Of a stretch of DNA of 64,000 nucleotides, positions 46,216 to 58,859 are shown in pieces. The translations under genes and the position numbers were made by a program. Each line of letters opens with the position of its first letter. Positions within the stretch are counted from its first letter, which is position 1. The DNA is taken from assembly GCF_032884065.1 (NCBI RefSeq), contig NC_088883.1, positions 21,467,393 to 21,531,392 on the forward strand, in the 5' to 3' direction. A model generated the notes under the pieces. It saw only the letters and a list, made by a program, of their open reading frames with translations, did no database searches and was not told where the DNA came from. Source of the stretch: Artemia franciscana (taxonomy: Eukaryota; Arthropoda; Branchiopoda; Anostraca; Artemiidae).

Positions 46216-48869
46216 TCACTAAAAATCTGATATCACTGCCATAGAAAGCAGGATTGAACCTTTTTTTCGTACAGCTTACTGTTAGAGATTTGATCAGTCA
46301 GACGAGTACACAAAACAATGCGTAGGTAATTTCTCTGGAAAACATCTAGATAATCCTTCTTTCTACTTCAGAGTACTGACGCTTTAGAACCATACCTGAT
46401 TGATCTCATAATGTATTATATTTTCGTGTACCCCCAGTCAAGTCTTCGACTACCCCAGCCAAAGACTCCAAGAGTGTGACAAAGGAGTTGCTGCAAAGAA
46501 ACCATGAACCCTTTGAAACGATCTGGGAATAAAGATTTCCTAACCCTGAGCAAAAAATATCAGATGCCTTGAAAGTTTCAAAGTTGGAGAGAAACACGAT
46601 AGATAGGAGTTTTCATTCCTAATCAGAACCAAAAAAACGAGCTGGAGTTGTAGATGAACCAAAAAAAAAAGGCTCAACTTGATAAAGAACACCGTGAAAA
46701 ATCCCATTGCAAAAAAAAAGGCAAGTACGGCTGGATGGAGAAAAATGAAGACAGTTGGCAAACCCTGCTTGACTCAATGGGATAACCTACCTATACTGGG
46801 TACCTGGAGTGGAGAGTCCTGGATCACAGGTAAGGCACCATCCAGCAACCCACCTCAACCAGACTGTTGAAAAAATAGAGCTAATCAATCACAAAACGCG
46901 ACCCCAGAGGATATTCCCGCAAAGCAGCCCCCCTCCCAAATTATAGAGGGGACAGAAAGAGATTCTTGGGATAAAGAAAAGAAATAGGGTATTGCTGTTG
47001 TCATAGAGCTGATTAATTTAAGGGTTTAGTGCCATTGGCTAAACCTTAGTGACGAAGAAGCTTTCCTTCTGATAGAGGCTGTTGAGGCCAAAACTCGTAA
47101 GCATTGCTTCCAGAGTACACATTTATCTTTCCAAAATTTAGATGCTTGGAGTTGATCAAAGACTGCTCTAGAAATATAGTAGTAATAGTTATAAAATCTT
47201 ATCTGATTATAAACGTGTGGTGTTTTATTTGGCTTATATGCCTCAAGATGAGAGAGCAGCGTCAGTTAAAATAATAAAACAAGTGGAATAATTTAAGAGC
47301 TAAGAATCCTCAAAATGCTATCACGCAGCGAAAATGTTCACCTCACTTCATGGAAGAGCGCAGATGCAAATGGTAGTAGTCTTGAGCTTTTGAGGTTTCT
47401 AGCTAAGGAGAGTCTTGAGTGGTACAACAAGAACCGAAGGCCAACTCTTACAACAACAAAAATGAGAAGCGATAGTTAAAATAAAAGCTACTTTACAGTA
47501 TAAAGGACTCGTTAAAGAAAGGCAAGTGTGTGATCTTTCCCATTACGAATTATATCACTAAAAAAAAAGTATTAGTCGAAAAACTGTTAAATCCGTCGTC
47601 AGAGTATAAAGAAACAAAAAAGCACCTGAATGAGATGGCAGGGGGACTTACTGAAATTATGATTAAGGCTTATTGGCCTCTAACATTTGACATGGAGCGG
47701 GCAAATCCTACTAAAATAAGCCATGTATATGGCAATATGTCTGCTGTTTCTAATTTAGTTTTAATGCTGATTACAAATCTGAAAACCGTTTCACTCTATC
47801 GTGCTTTCACAAAACCAAGATATAGATCAAATATATATTTTTTAGTCCATTCTCGTAGGATTTTTTTTTTTTTTTTTAATGCAACGCACATTTTAGCTGT
47901 AAAATGAGCACTAGAGTTTTTTACATTAATACTTCTCAGCCGAAAAAAGACTTGGAAGCTTCCTTATTCATAAACAACGTTTTATGTCTAGATAACCCAA
48001 CCTTCCTAATTGAATAAGTAAATAAATCAATCGCCTAGTTTCATGTCTCCTTTACCTGGAAGGTGGTGTCTGAAGCTCCTAAAAGGCCTAGTTAAAAATA
48101 TCTAAAATTGTCAGTTAAAACTCCAATAGGATAGTAACGATAATTGTCTTTAACTTCAACTTCAACTTTTTCTTTATTCTACTTAAAAAGCAAAAAAAAA
48201 ACAATATTATGCCCCAACAGAGAGGTGAGCTCGTAAGGCTGGGACAGTGCAAAAACACAGAAAAAACATCAACATCACATCATAATAATGATTCCAAAAT
48301 TTAACACTGCAAAAAAAAAAAAAAATAGAAAAAACCCATAAAAGAGAAGTAACAAGGATAAGTTAATAAACAAATGTCGGGCGGGAGGGGCGGAGGGGGT
48401 CTTCCCAAACACCTGGACACAAAAACAAAACTCACAAAGAAGAAATCAAATAATTTAATTTTCCATCATCAATGGTGAATAATCAAGATTCTAGCAGACA
48501 ATGTTTTTTTTTAGATTTAGCTGAGATTTTTGGGATGGATAGAACAGAATTTTGGCATTTAGCTTATAATTGTTTGCACAATTATAAGCTTATAATTGTT
48601 TAAAGGCCGTAGTATTTTGTATTGCACTTTCAATTTCTATTCACTATATATTTATGCCCTTAAATATGGTTCTACACGGACATTAACAATGATAAACATA
48701 GCTATAAGGAGACTTTTCAGGGTAATGAACCCACAAAACTATATAGGGGGTATTATCCATTAATTAAAATCCAGTACAATATTGTGTAGCTGCTAGGCTA
48801 TGATTTTATGGGGGGACACGAAGCATCAAGGTCATTATATAGCGCTGTTTGCAGTCATGTTCTGGATTA
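46216..48869. other. Unassigned region upstream of the SMSr first exon
   Basis: No named feature. 46490-46560 resembles 51455-51510 (GAAACGAT-TGGGA-, AAAGATTTCCTAACCCTG against AAAATTCCCTAGCCCTG), so a dispersed repeat is present. Frame 47530-47907 (125 codons) has no recognisable domain and ends in a poly-T run. Homopolymer A/T tracts are common. Confidence 0.45.
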
Positions 48870-49590
48870 AAGGAAGAAAACGATCAAAAATGGGAAGGCC
48901 AAATGAAAATACTGAAGAATACACAAAAAGCGAATATTCCGAGAGAACAACCGCCTCCCTTCTTCAGCGCAGACAAAATAATATGATCTAGGAAAAAACA
49001 AAAGCCAAAAAATAAGCGAGGAAAGTACAACAAAACCAATGAAAGAAAACCACCAAAAAATTAATTAAAATTCAATAAAAGACCAACAATTAAAAGAATT
49101 AAAATCAAATACCTAACAAACAGTAAATTGACAAATCGTTGACAAACTAACGAACAACTCGTTGTTCGTTAGTATCCGTCGTTGGCAGTTTAAATTTGTT
49201 TGGATTTTGTGCAAATTGCAGATATTGGGGAATAACTCACTTTACCGTTTGTTAGGTATTTGATTTTAATTCTTTTAACTGTTGGTCTTTTATTGAATTT
49301 TATTTAATTTTTGACGGTTTTCTATCATTGGTTTTGTTGTACTTTCTGCGCTTGTTTTTTGGTTTTTGTTTTTTCCTTGATCACTTTATTTTGTTTGCGT
49401 TGAAGAAGAGAGGCGGTTGTTCACTCCAAATATTTGCTTTCTGTGTTTTCTTCAGCATTTTCCTTGATTATATTATTTTGTTCGCACTGAAGAAGAGAGG
49501 CGGTTGTTCTCTCGAAATATTCGCATTCAGTGTTTTCTTCAGTATTTTCATTTGACCTTAAAATAACCCTTTTCGATCGTTTTCTTTCTT
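48870..49590. mobile_element. Foldback element F4
   Basis: Left arm 48871-49145 and right arm 49222-49590 are inverted copies (AAAGTACAACAAAACCAATG, CAATAAAAGACCAACAATTA, AAATCAAATACCTAACAAAC, GAGAGAACAACCGCCTC, AAGAAAACGATC). The inner stem has AACGAACAACTCGTTGTTCGTT as a perfect short palindrome. The right arm holds a tandem duplication (49380-49455 and 49466-49545) that the left arm lacks. Noncoding. Confidence 0.88.
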
Positions 49591-49596
49591 TAATTT

Positions 49597-49680
49597 ATGG
49601 CAAGCCAATGTGATTTAAGAAATTATCTTCATGGTTCTTGTCGGGAAAACTTGAGAAAGGCTCACCCAAAAGTCACTTTG
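49597..49680 (+). pseudogene. Possible CCCH zinc-finger fragment
   Basis: ATG then ASQCDLRNYLHGSCRENLRKAHPK. This resembles a C-x8-C-x5-C-x3-H finger in which the third Cys region is damaged (expected spacing lost before KAHP). No splice donor or continuation was recognised. It may be a gene fragment or a retroelement ORF1 piece; I cannot decide. Confidence 0.25.
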
Positions 49681-52282
49681 AAGCATGGTATGGTATGAAG
49701 CAGGTATGAGGGCATGTAACGGAACATATGACAGGGTGGAAACTTCAAAGCCATGCCACAACAACGGAAAAGATCCGTTCTTTTGTAGCCAGCCTATCCT
49801 CCTCATGACGTTTGCCAGGGCAAAAAACATCCATCCCCTCTTTCGACTTTGGCCATACTTAATGGCATTAGGTTAATGCTCTATAATATATAAATAGTCT
49901 GAAAACTTTTGTGCAAAGGTAAACAAAAGGTAGTACGCGCTTAAAAATTATCAGAGCAATTGCCAAATATTTTTCAAGTCGCTTGGCCGGAAAATATATA
50001 CCTAACTTTGTGTTCAAGAGTTCCTGGTGAAGGTACTCTAGGAGGGGCAAATGGCCAGCCTTAAACTCCTGTTAAAACAGATCAAAACTTGCGTGATATC
50101 TCAATTCACACAAGATTTAAAATGCTCTTCTTCTGTTTCTTCTTATAAGAAACAGGTGCAAGTAGAAGTAAGGGTCGCTAGAGACGCAATGGGTACTACT
50201 TTGGGCTTTCAGTCATGCGAAATGAAATTTTTTTTGCATGACTTCAGTCCAGTAAAGGTGAAACATGTTAGCTTTTTGCTAAAGAGTTTACATGGCTATT
50301 GGAAGGGCCCCTGACCCCCCTTGGCTCCCTAATAGCACTGACTGAAAAACTTTGTGTCAAACCAGTTAAAAACAAAAAGCTCAACTTTATATTTCTACCA
50401 GAAAGTTGGTAACAGTAGAGTAGGCTGGATATTAAAGGGCTCAATTTTTGTTGGAAAACAGTGATACCTTATAGAAAATGGTGATACCAATTTTGTTTTC
50501 TGAAGGAGACACCTTTGAGTTCCCATAAATCCCGAAAACAACTTTAAAAAGGACAATCATCAAGGTTTTGAAATATGCTAACGAAGTGGTAAAGAACAGA
50601 GAGCAACATAATTTCTTTCGGGGGGGGGGGGTGATTATTATTTATTCTTTGGGTTATGTTTATTACAGAATGTTGTGTTATATAACCTTGATATGTTTAT
50701 ATTGACAAAAAAAATTTGCAAGATATTGATGATGAAAAGAATTAAGTACAATATAAGCTTGTGCTTTTTTGTTGTTTTTTCTTCTTTTTTGCCGGGAGGG
50801 GATAGCAGAATTAGTTACCTATATTGTAATTTGAATTTTCAAATACTGTGTTGTATAGCCTTGTTCGGCTTATAATAAATCTATCTATCAGTTTAAAGGG
50901 TCACGGGTCCACTTTACTCATTGTATTATGGTATAGAGCCGTCAACCCCACCTAAAAGCTAACTAACTTTCTAGAGCAGAACTCATTATGACACTAAATG
51001 TACATGTAGTTATGAAAACACAACAGTTTAGTTTTTATTGATAAAAACCTTGGTTTTGCGAGTTCAAAGTGGTTTAGATATATTAGCATATTTTCCAAAG
51101 AATATATTTAAACTTTTAAACAGTGTTCTCATCAGTAATACGATTCCTCTTAAAAAAGAAGTTAGAGAAACAAATTAAAATACTATTTACGAAACCTCTG
51201 CAATCGCTCTAATAACTTAATTATCCTAAACGAGTCATTTAAATGGAATAGTGGAATAAATAGATGGAATAGTCAAGACGCGACGAAAGGCCTCCGCCAA
51301 GACTGTTGTTCTTCAGTTGAATGTTTTTCATCAGGTAAAGGTAAATCTGTTTATTGTGTTTAGAAATGCTCTTACTTGGTGGGGTCCAAACCCAACAGCC
51401 TGATGTATATCTCGCAACACGACATAAGCCGAACAGTTCCGCCATAATTTGCCATTAACCCTTAGAAACGATTTGGGAGCAAAAATTCCCTAGCCCTGGG
51501 GAAATCTCAATAACGCGAAACAAGCCGTACAGTTCCGCCACACTTGGCGTAGTTTCTGTAGTCTGAGAAAAAACTGGCACACCTGGGAATATGTAATAGT
51601 TTCATGTGGTTATTAAATAAAAAAAAGCTTATTCCGCTGAAAGTAACAAGGAACATTAAAATTAAACCAAAAAGAAATTGTAATTTATAAGAAGGGGTTG
51701 CCCCTTACTCAGTACATCGCTCTTTACGCTAAAGACTTTTTTAGAAATTAAAAAAAGTTTATTAAATTAATTAAAGCTCCCTTGTGTTTCAAGAGTTATT
51801 GTTAAATAGTTGGAAAGCCACACTACAGCGTGACTTTAACATAACCTAACATACCATTTAAATTAGCAAAGCAAATTGTAAGTCACAAATGTAACTATTC
51901 CGAAAAAGTTTTATTTATTTTTTGATTTATTGTAATCTTGATTATGGTTGTCATTTCATTGTCGACGTTTTCACAAATAAAATTACATTGAAAAAAATAT
52001 ATACAGTTTTCAGCAAAACAAATGACCCTCCGCTCTTTTACATAGTTTGAGAAAGGAGGAGGACAGCGCACACATATTTGCGACTGCTCTTTTTTTCTAA
52101 CATTGACTAGTCGTCTCATTTAGTTTTGCTGACATGTTAACGGTTATAACAAAGAAAAATCACATTACTCAAAACACAAATAGAACACAGTAAAACGCAA
52201 ACACAACCCACGTGAATAACAGTATACCGCGTCACAAAAATGAATGAATTCGATCCACACAATTTTCCAACTGCATTTTTGC
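49681..52282. other. Unassigned sequence left of the hAT element
   Basis: Contains a poly-G tract (about 50621-50631), a dispersed repeat at 51455-51540 and a partial F5-like piece at 51690-51770 (GAAGGGGTTGCCCCTTACTC then CGCTCTTTACGCTAAAG). No supported gene. Confidence 0.45.
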
Positions 52283-53704
52283 CAGGGCTTCCACTTCTAG
52301 GGAGATTACCCTATTTTAGGGGAAAATCACTTCTTTTAGGGACACTTATTTTGAATCTAGGGATTCAGGGAAATCTGGGGTAAAATAAGGGTTTTTAGGG
52401 ATCTTCAGGGAAAATTCGAATTTTTCAAACGAAGGCTGACAAATTCTTATAGATTGCAGATTATGCTCAGTCTTCTTGAAAATACTTATGCCGCAACACT
52501 GGCTTATATTGCAAAGATCAGTGCGAAATTTCAAAAAAAAGCTAAAGCGTGGGATGACATTCATTTAAAAAAGATTTAAAAAAGATTTAAAAGAATTTAA
52601 AAAAGAGGGAATAGTTGTGGGAAAAGTGGAAGTCATGGCCAATTGTAGAAAAAAGCCAAGACAGATTGTTGACTTTCATTAGGAAGGGACGACTTTAATC
52701 CCTTGGATTTACATTCATTAGGTATTTAGTAATTTAGTTTAGGTAGTGTAGTATTTAGTTTATTTTTAAGCAATGCCTTTGATTGGGTGTAAACTGCCCA
52801 ACATAAAGAGTATTGGTTAGGCAGCAATTGTAGAATAGGAGCATGCGATCTATGCACTTAGCATTAGGGATTCTTTCAATCTGCTGGTGACCTCTTTTCC
52901 CGTGGTCATCTATCTGCAAATCCACAGGGGATTATCCAAATAAAGCACCAGCTGCCTTAGCCGGGAGCCTGGGCAGCACCAGCTGCCCATGGAGGTGACC
53001 TTAGGTTGATGGGTGAAAGGTCAGAAACTATAATTTTTCAATTCTAGAATTTTCTTTCAGTTTTATACATTCCCTTCTATGATTGTACAGTCCAGTTAAA
53101 GCACATCTGACCTCTTTAAGAGTAAAAAAGAAAAAACAATTCTGCTACTTAAAAAATGAATATTTTAATTGATTTTGTGACTTCATCAATTTTAAACAGG
53201 TCAGAAGGGCTTAAATTTAATTATGAAGTAAGAAAATATGATTTAAACCATGAAAGAACAGTTTTTGACTTGATAATTGGCAGGCGTTGATGTTTCATCC
53301 TGACACAAAATGGCACTCTTCATTGCTTAGCTAAAAAAAAAACAAGGCTCCAGCTACAATCTGATCATAGAAGAAAGTATACAAGACATTTACGGAAGTT
53401 GAAAGACTTATTTCTACCAAGTACGGTCCTGAAACACACTGACCTAAGGTCACCCTCCTATACAACATGTGCAGACTGTGGCTTCTGTGTCAAAATTTAG
53501 GGACAGATGCTGGTGTTGGTGCAAACTGTGGCTTTTTTGCAGAAAAGTTGCAATCCATACTGTCTATAAAGGACCCTGCATTCTGTTAAAACTAGCTGTG
53601 AGTACCCTTATTTTTATCTGATGATTCACACAATAATATTTAGTCTAGTCTTTTGTTCATGTCCACTTGCCTGCCACTTGCCATTTGGAATCATGTAATA
53701 TCTG

Positions 53705-54268
53705 CTGTTTTGCCTTGGACTGCAGCAATGTGAAGGTAGCAAATTAAAGTATTTTGTTAAGCTAGGTTTACAGAGAAACTTCTTTTGTGTTGTTTTTGCT
53801 TGGGTTGGTTCCTCCTAGGTTAGAAGACATCAAAACAAAGCTCTTCTAGTTAAGAAGTGGGTCACAAATTCCTTTTTCCATTTAAAGTGGTGTTCCAAAT
53901 CTGAAGATACTTTACTTTGATACTTACTTTATTAATAAAGACAATTTAACTCTTTACTATTTACATCTACTGCACTAATGGAAAAACTGTTTTGCCTTGA
54001 ACTGCAGCAATGTGAAAGTAGCAAATTAAAGTATTTTGTTAAGCTAGGTTTACAGAGAAACTTTTTTATGTTGTTTTTGCTTGGGGTGGTCCCTCCTAGG
54101 TTAGAAGACATCAAAACAAAGCTCTTCTAGTGAAGAAGTGGGTCACAAATTCCTTTTTCCATTTAAAGTGGTGTTCCAAATCTGAAAATACTTTACTTTG
54201 ATACTTACTTTATTAATAAAGACAATTTAACTCTTTACTATTTACATCTACTGCACTAATGGAAAAAC
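53705..54268 (+). repeat. 282-bp tandem duplication inside hAT 5' region
   Basis: 53705-53986 and 53987-54268 are near identical (CTGTTTTGCCTTG-ACTGCA, GTTTACAGAGAAACTT, TTAGAAGACATCAAAACAAA, TCTTTACTATTTACATCTAC), with few substitutions and a small T-run indel, so the duplication is recent. Confidence 0.93.
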
Positions 54269-54609
54269 CTACGTTTTTGCTGGCGTGCAGTAGTAAAGGT
54301 TAACCATTTTCTAAACCAACCAACAAACAACATAATAAATAATTAATTATCATTTATCAAGCTGGGCATACTTCGTTTTGATTTTTGCAAACTAGTGCAA
54401 TGCAACCATTGCAAATTTTCGGTCCATCCGTACTCCATACTGCAAACTTAAATTATACATGAGGTAATTTAAGTTAATTGACGATATGCAACTTAATGCC
54501 CATCAGCATAGTTTAGCATGATCTAGTTATTGTGTACCCTTGTACAAGTAATTATAGAAATAGACTAGTTTTGATCACTAATAAAACACTTTTTCTAGAG
54601 ATCATTGAC

Positions 54610-56777
54610 ATGCAAAGTTCGTCTGAAAGCCAGTGTACTGACTCAGAGGAAGATAATCTTCAAGTTGCGTCTAGTCCCGAAAGACGACTGGATGACGAAG
54701 ATGATGATGTTCCTGAAGTTCACCTCCTGGTGACTCCTCCAAAAAAAAGCAGGGTTCAGGGCAGAATTCCCAAAAAAAAACATACGAGCAAAAGTTTGTT
54801 GACAAGTGGCTTCAGTTACCAATGTGTAAAAATTGGATAGAGAAAAGAGTGTCAAACAAGTCAAAGAAAAAGACTTATGTACCATACTGTAAGTTCTGTT
54901 TGAATTATGTGTATTGTGGGAAATCAGAGTTGACAAAGCATGCCCTGACCAAGCAGCATATAAAAGCAAGCAGCAAAATCGAGACGAAGTCTGGCAGCAT
55001 TGAAAAACTTCTGACTGTAGGCAGTCATTCCAAAGAAATTGAACAGCGCATCTGCATATTTTTGGCAGAACATAATCTGACATTACGTCTTGCAGACAGC
55101 TTGATTCCTTTCCTCAGAAAATTATTTCCCAAAGACCAGGCCCAGGCAGGGGTCACATTGGGTAAACAGAAAGCTACAAATATTTTGCGACATAATTTTT
55201 CGTTGGTGCTACAGAACCACTTGGTCGAGTTGCCCAAAACCATTTTTTTCTCTGTGATAATTGACGAAACCACTGATCGTACTATTGATAAACAGCTAGC
55301 TATCATGGTTGTATTTTTTAGCGAGAAAGAACTAAAACTTCATGTCGAAGTATTGGATATGGTTAAGTGTAGTGATGGATCGGCTGAGGGCCTGACTAAC
55401 CGCATCAAGCAAGTCATTGAAGAAAACTCGATTCCCTGGCAAAATATTGTTGGATTTTGTGCAGATACAACTAACGTCATGTTTGGAGCCAACAGATCTG
55501 CTTCAACCCTTATGAAAGCCATGGTGCCACACATCTTGAATATGAAATGCTCATGCCATCTTATTCACTTATGCTCGTCATATGCATGCTTGTCACTTCC
55601 CAAGATACTCGAAGACTTGGGGCGAAATATCTATGCCCTCTTTTCCAGAAGCGCTTCCAGGCGAGAGAAATTCGCCGAATTTCAGGAGTTCTTCCGATGC
55701 GAAGCACACCGAATTCTTGCTCCAGGACAGACCCGTTGGTTATCCCTTCAGGCCTGTGTGAAGAGGCTTATTGAGCAACGGGTTGCACTTATTCAGTATT
55801 TCGTAGAAACCACGTTTGAAGACCCAACTGCAACAAATGACCTTGTCTTTTCGACATTACAAAGCAAGTTGACAAAGCCATACCTTGAATTCATGGACTA
55901 CTCTCTTGGCCTCTCCAACGAATTCAATACAGTTTTTCAATCCGAGCTCCCACTTCTTCACTCCCTGAAGCTTAGTGTCAGCAAACTTGTGAATGATGTT
56001 GTGTCTAACTTCATGAAATTGGACTTTATTCGCAATGTTGGTTCGTTTACTGAACTGGATCCTTACCTTTCAAGTGAGTATCTGCCTTTAAACCAGACAT
56101 ATGTGGGAATAGCTGCAACCGATTCCATGCAAGAACTCGAGGATGCTCAAGAGCCAAGTGATAACATTGATCTCTTTTACCAGTCGTGTCGAAACTACTA
56201 TATAGTCCTGATCAAGCAGATCAAAGACCGGTTTAAGTTTGAAAACGAAATTTACGACATTTTGGCTTAAGTTGAACCAAGGAATGCAAGAAATTTGAAC
56301 CCAAGATATCTAAGGCCACTATTTGTGAGATTTCCTGTTCTAACAGAAAAGTGTTCCCTCCAGAAAACGGACGTGGAATGGAGGTCACAGTCAATGACTG
56401 ATGTCACTGAGCTTCATTTGGGAGATGCCCAAGTTGAAGACATGTCAGCTGAACAATACTGGAAGAAAATACTTGGTCTGAAGACTCGCAGTGGCGAAAT
56501 CAAGTACCCGGAACTGCGGAAGTGCATTTCGCTGATATTCTCGTTACCTTTTAGCAACGTTCCAGCTGAAAGTTTGTTCAGCCTCCTGAAATTGATCAAA
56601 ACAAACATGAGAAATAGTCTCGAAAATGTCACCCTAGTCTCACTGATCCGAGTCAATTACTGGTTGAAAAACGAAGATAAAACTTCATCAACTGTCAGTA
56701 TACCGAAAGCTGTCGCTGGCTTCAAGACGAAGGCAAACGCTACGTGCGATGAAGTGCTGGAGATGACACTTGTTTGA
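54610..56777 (+). pseudogene. hAT transposase (BED/C2H2 finger, RNase H-like core, hATC), two lesions
   Basis: Probable start MQSSSESQCTDSEEDN at 54610, an acidic N-terminus, then a shift at the A9 run 54772-54780. The frame beginning KFVDKWLQLPMCKNW follows, with a zinc finger YCKFC...HALTKQH (54880-54960). Catalytic core: FFSVIIDETTDRTIDKQ (first Asp), GFCADTTNVMFG (second Asp), CSCHLIHLCSSYA and TRWLSLQACVKRL. TAA at 56268-56270 breaks the same frame, which continues VEPRNARNLNPRYL to the hATC dimerisation block YPELRKCISLIFSLPFSNVP, AESLFSLL, NYWL and ends TGA at 56775-56777. The intact length would be about 720 residues. Only one frameshift and one nonsense codon were seen, so inactivation is recent. 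Confidence 0.9.
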
Positions 56778-56779
56778 AC

Positions 56780-56915
56780 TTTTTTATGTATTCTCGTTAG
56801 TGTAAAGATGTTATCATTACCTGAAGTAAAAAGATCTCAGTTTGAATTTTTGTATGTATTCTCGTTAGTGTAAAAGATGTTGTTATCATTATCTGAAGTA
56901 AAAAGATCTCATGTA
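56780..56915 (+). repeat. Two-copy tandem repeat after hAT transposase
   Basis: GAACTTTTTTATGTATTCTC...GTAAAAAGATCTCA occurs twice at a spacing of about 70 bp directly behind the stop codon, probably in the element's 3' UTR. Confidence 0.85.
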
Positions 56916-57472
56916 AATTCTGTGGAAATCTAGGGCAAAATATCCTTTTTTCTAGGGAGAAAAATAGGGAGAAATCAGACCTAAACACGAGGACTTCTAG
57001 GGAAAATTAGTATGAAAATAGGGAAAATTGAACTCGAAAAGTGGAAGCACTGATTTTCGCATTAGTTACTGGCTTGGTTGAAGAACCGATAAGTTGTTTT
57101 TGCGCATGCGTTTTACCTACTTCAAGTCTGGAATTGCATGCAATATGGTAAGCTAAATTTTAAATGGCTGGTATCTTTAAGGCAAATTTTGGGGTACTGA
57201 GGTCAATAAAGGAAGAATGAAACTTCGAATAGTATGAGCATTTTTTTTTTAGATATTCATAAGTTGTTTAGCGTAAAATACCTTTTGCTAATACTTTGAA
57301 ATTTAACAGGGATTAGATGGAAAATTTACCATCAAAATGATTGTATCTGATTTCGGTACTTGTATGATAAAGCAGTGACCTAATAATCTTCATCTAAGTA
57401 GAATCTGTTTCAATGACGCTCAATCCTAATGAAATATACATAAGTATGGTAAAAAATATAATAGTTTAGAAA

Positions 57473-58845
57473 TAAATCTAGGCTATATATTTGCACATTA
57501 GGAGGTGGGGGTAAAGTATAGCGGGTCTGCATACATAATTTGTTAGGTATATTACTCTGCATATTATAATGTAAGAATTGTTTTCTAACTTCACACTGCC
57601 CAAACACTTTATCCCACCCCCACCCTAATGTTCAAATATATAGCCCAAATTATATATTTCCTATATATTCAGTCATCTCTTTGTCTTGTCTTACGTTAAG
57701 TTGAGAAAAATTAACAAAAAACGGTCCTACAAGAGCAACTTGAGTGGTCGGGGCTATATCATACAAGTACTCTTATTCCAATGCATTCAGCAAGTTTCTA
57801 TTTGTTGGTCATTGTTTTTTGTCGGTAAATTCCGTTGTTGGTTTCAGATTAAATATGTCCCAGGACCCCCCCCCCCATAATTTCGAGAAACAGCCAAAGA
57901 TTGTTTGTGAGAGTTTGTCATTTACTCTTTTTTTACGAGAATTGGGTACAAAAATATTCCAAATCAATAAAATCGGCAAACTTTTGTGTATAACCCGAAA
58001 CAATATCCAGGAATAAGAGGGGGGAGAAATTTGGGTTGTGTTTAAACTAAGAACGACTCTAGTAGTCTCATAAATGTTAAGGTCTTGTATGATATAGGCC
58101 CTACTGCTCAAGTTGTTCATTCATAGGTGCATTATAGAACCGGTTTTTTTTTAGCTTCTTTCAGCTTAGATTAAGACAATACAAAGAGAAGTGGCAAAAC
58201 AGATGGAAAATATATAATTTGGGCTATAAATTTGCACATTTGGGGAAGGGGTAAAGTATAACAGGCCTGCATGCATAATGTGTTAGGTACAATTATTCTG
58301 GATATTATGAAGTAAGAATTGTTTTCTAACTTCACACTGTCCAAATACTTTACCCCGACCCAACCCCTAATGTTCAAATATATAGCCCAAATTATATATT
58401 TCCTATATATTCAGTCATCTCTTTGTCTTGTCTGACGCTAAGTTGAGAGAAACTAACAAAAAAACCGGTCCTACAATGCGTCAATAGATGAGCAACTTGA
58501 GTGGTCGGGGCTATATCGCACAAGTACCCTCATTCCAATACATTCATCAAGTTCCTATTTGTTGGTCATTGTTTCTTGTCGGTAAATTCCATAGTTGCTT
58601 TCAGATTAACTATGTCCAAGACCCCCCCCCCTCCTCCCAGTCAAGAAACAGCTTTTTGTGTGATTATTTGTGAGAGTTTGTTGTTATTTACTCTTTTTTT
58701 TACGAGAATTTGGTACCAAAATATTCCAAATCAATTAAATCGGCAAACTTTTGTGTATAACCCGAAACAATATCCAGGAATAGGGGTGGGGGAGGAAGTT
58801 GGGTTGTATTTAAACTAAGAACGACTCTGGTAGTCTCATAAATGT
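57473..58845 (+). repeat. Tandem duplication of a 0.6-0.7-kb palindrome-bearing segment
   Basis: 57473-58090 and 58205-58845 match in order (GTAAGAATTGTTTTCTAACT, TAGCCCAAATTATATATTTC, TTGAGTGGTCGGGGCTATAT, TATTTGTTGGTCATTGTTT, poly-C, AACCCGAAACAATATCCAGG, ACTAAGAACGACTCT). Each begins with an imperfect hairpin of CTATATATTTGCACATT...AATGTTCAAATATATAG arms. Noncoding. Confidence 0.87.
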
Positions 58846-58859
58846 ATTAAATAAAAAAA

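Larger units (their letters stand above)
52283..57052 (+). mobile_element. Full-length hAT DNA transposon with TIRs and TSD
   Basis: Left end CAGGGCTTCCACTTCTAGGG (52283), right end the complement of CAGTGCTTCCACTTTTCGAG (ending 57052). Flanking octamers are ATTTTTGC (52275-52282) and ATTTTCGC (57053-57060), an 8-bp TSD with one mismatch. Both subterminal zones are dense in TAGGG/CAGGGA motifs (52300-52420; 56930-57030), likely transposase binding sites. A 2.3-kb noncoding 5' part precedes a transposase frame with hATC domain. Length is about 4.77 kb. Confidence 0.92.

Noticed and set aside
47530..47907. 125-codon plus-strand frame as a gene
   Set aside because: No recognisable domain, ends in a T-run, no promoter or splice context.
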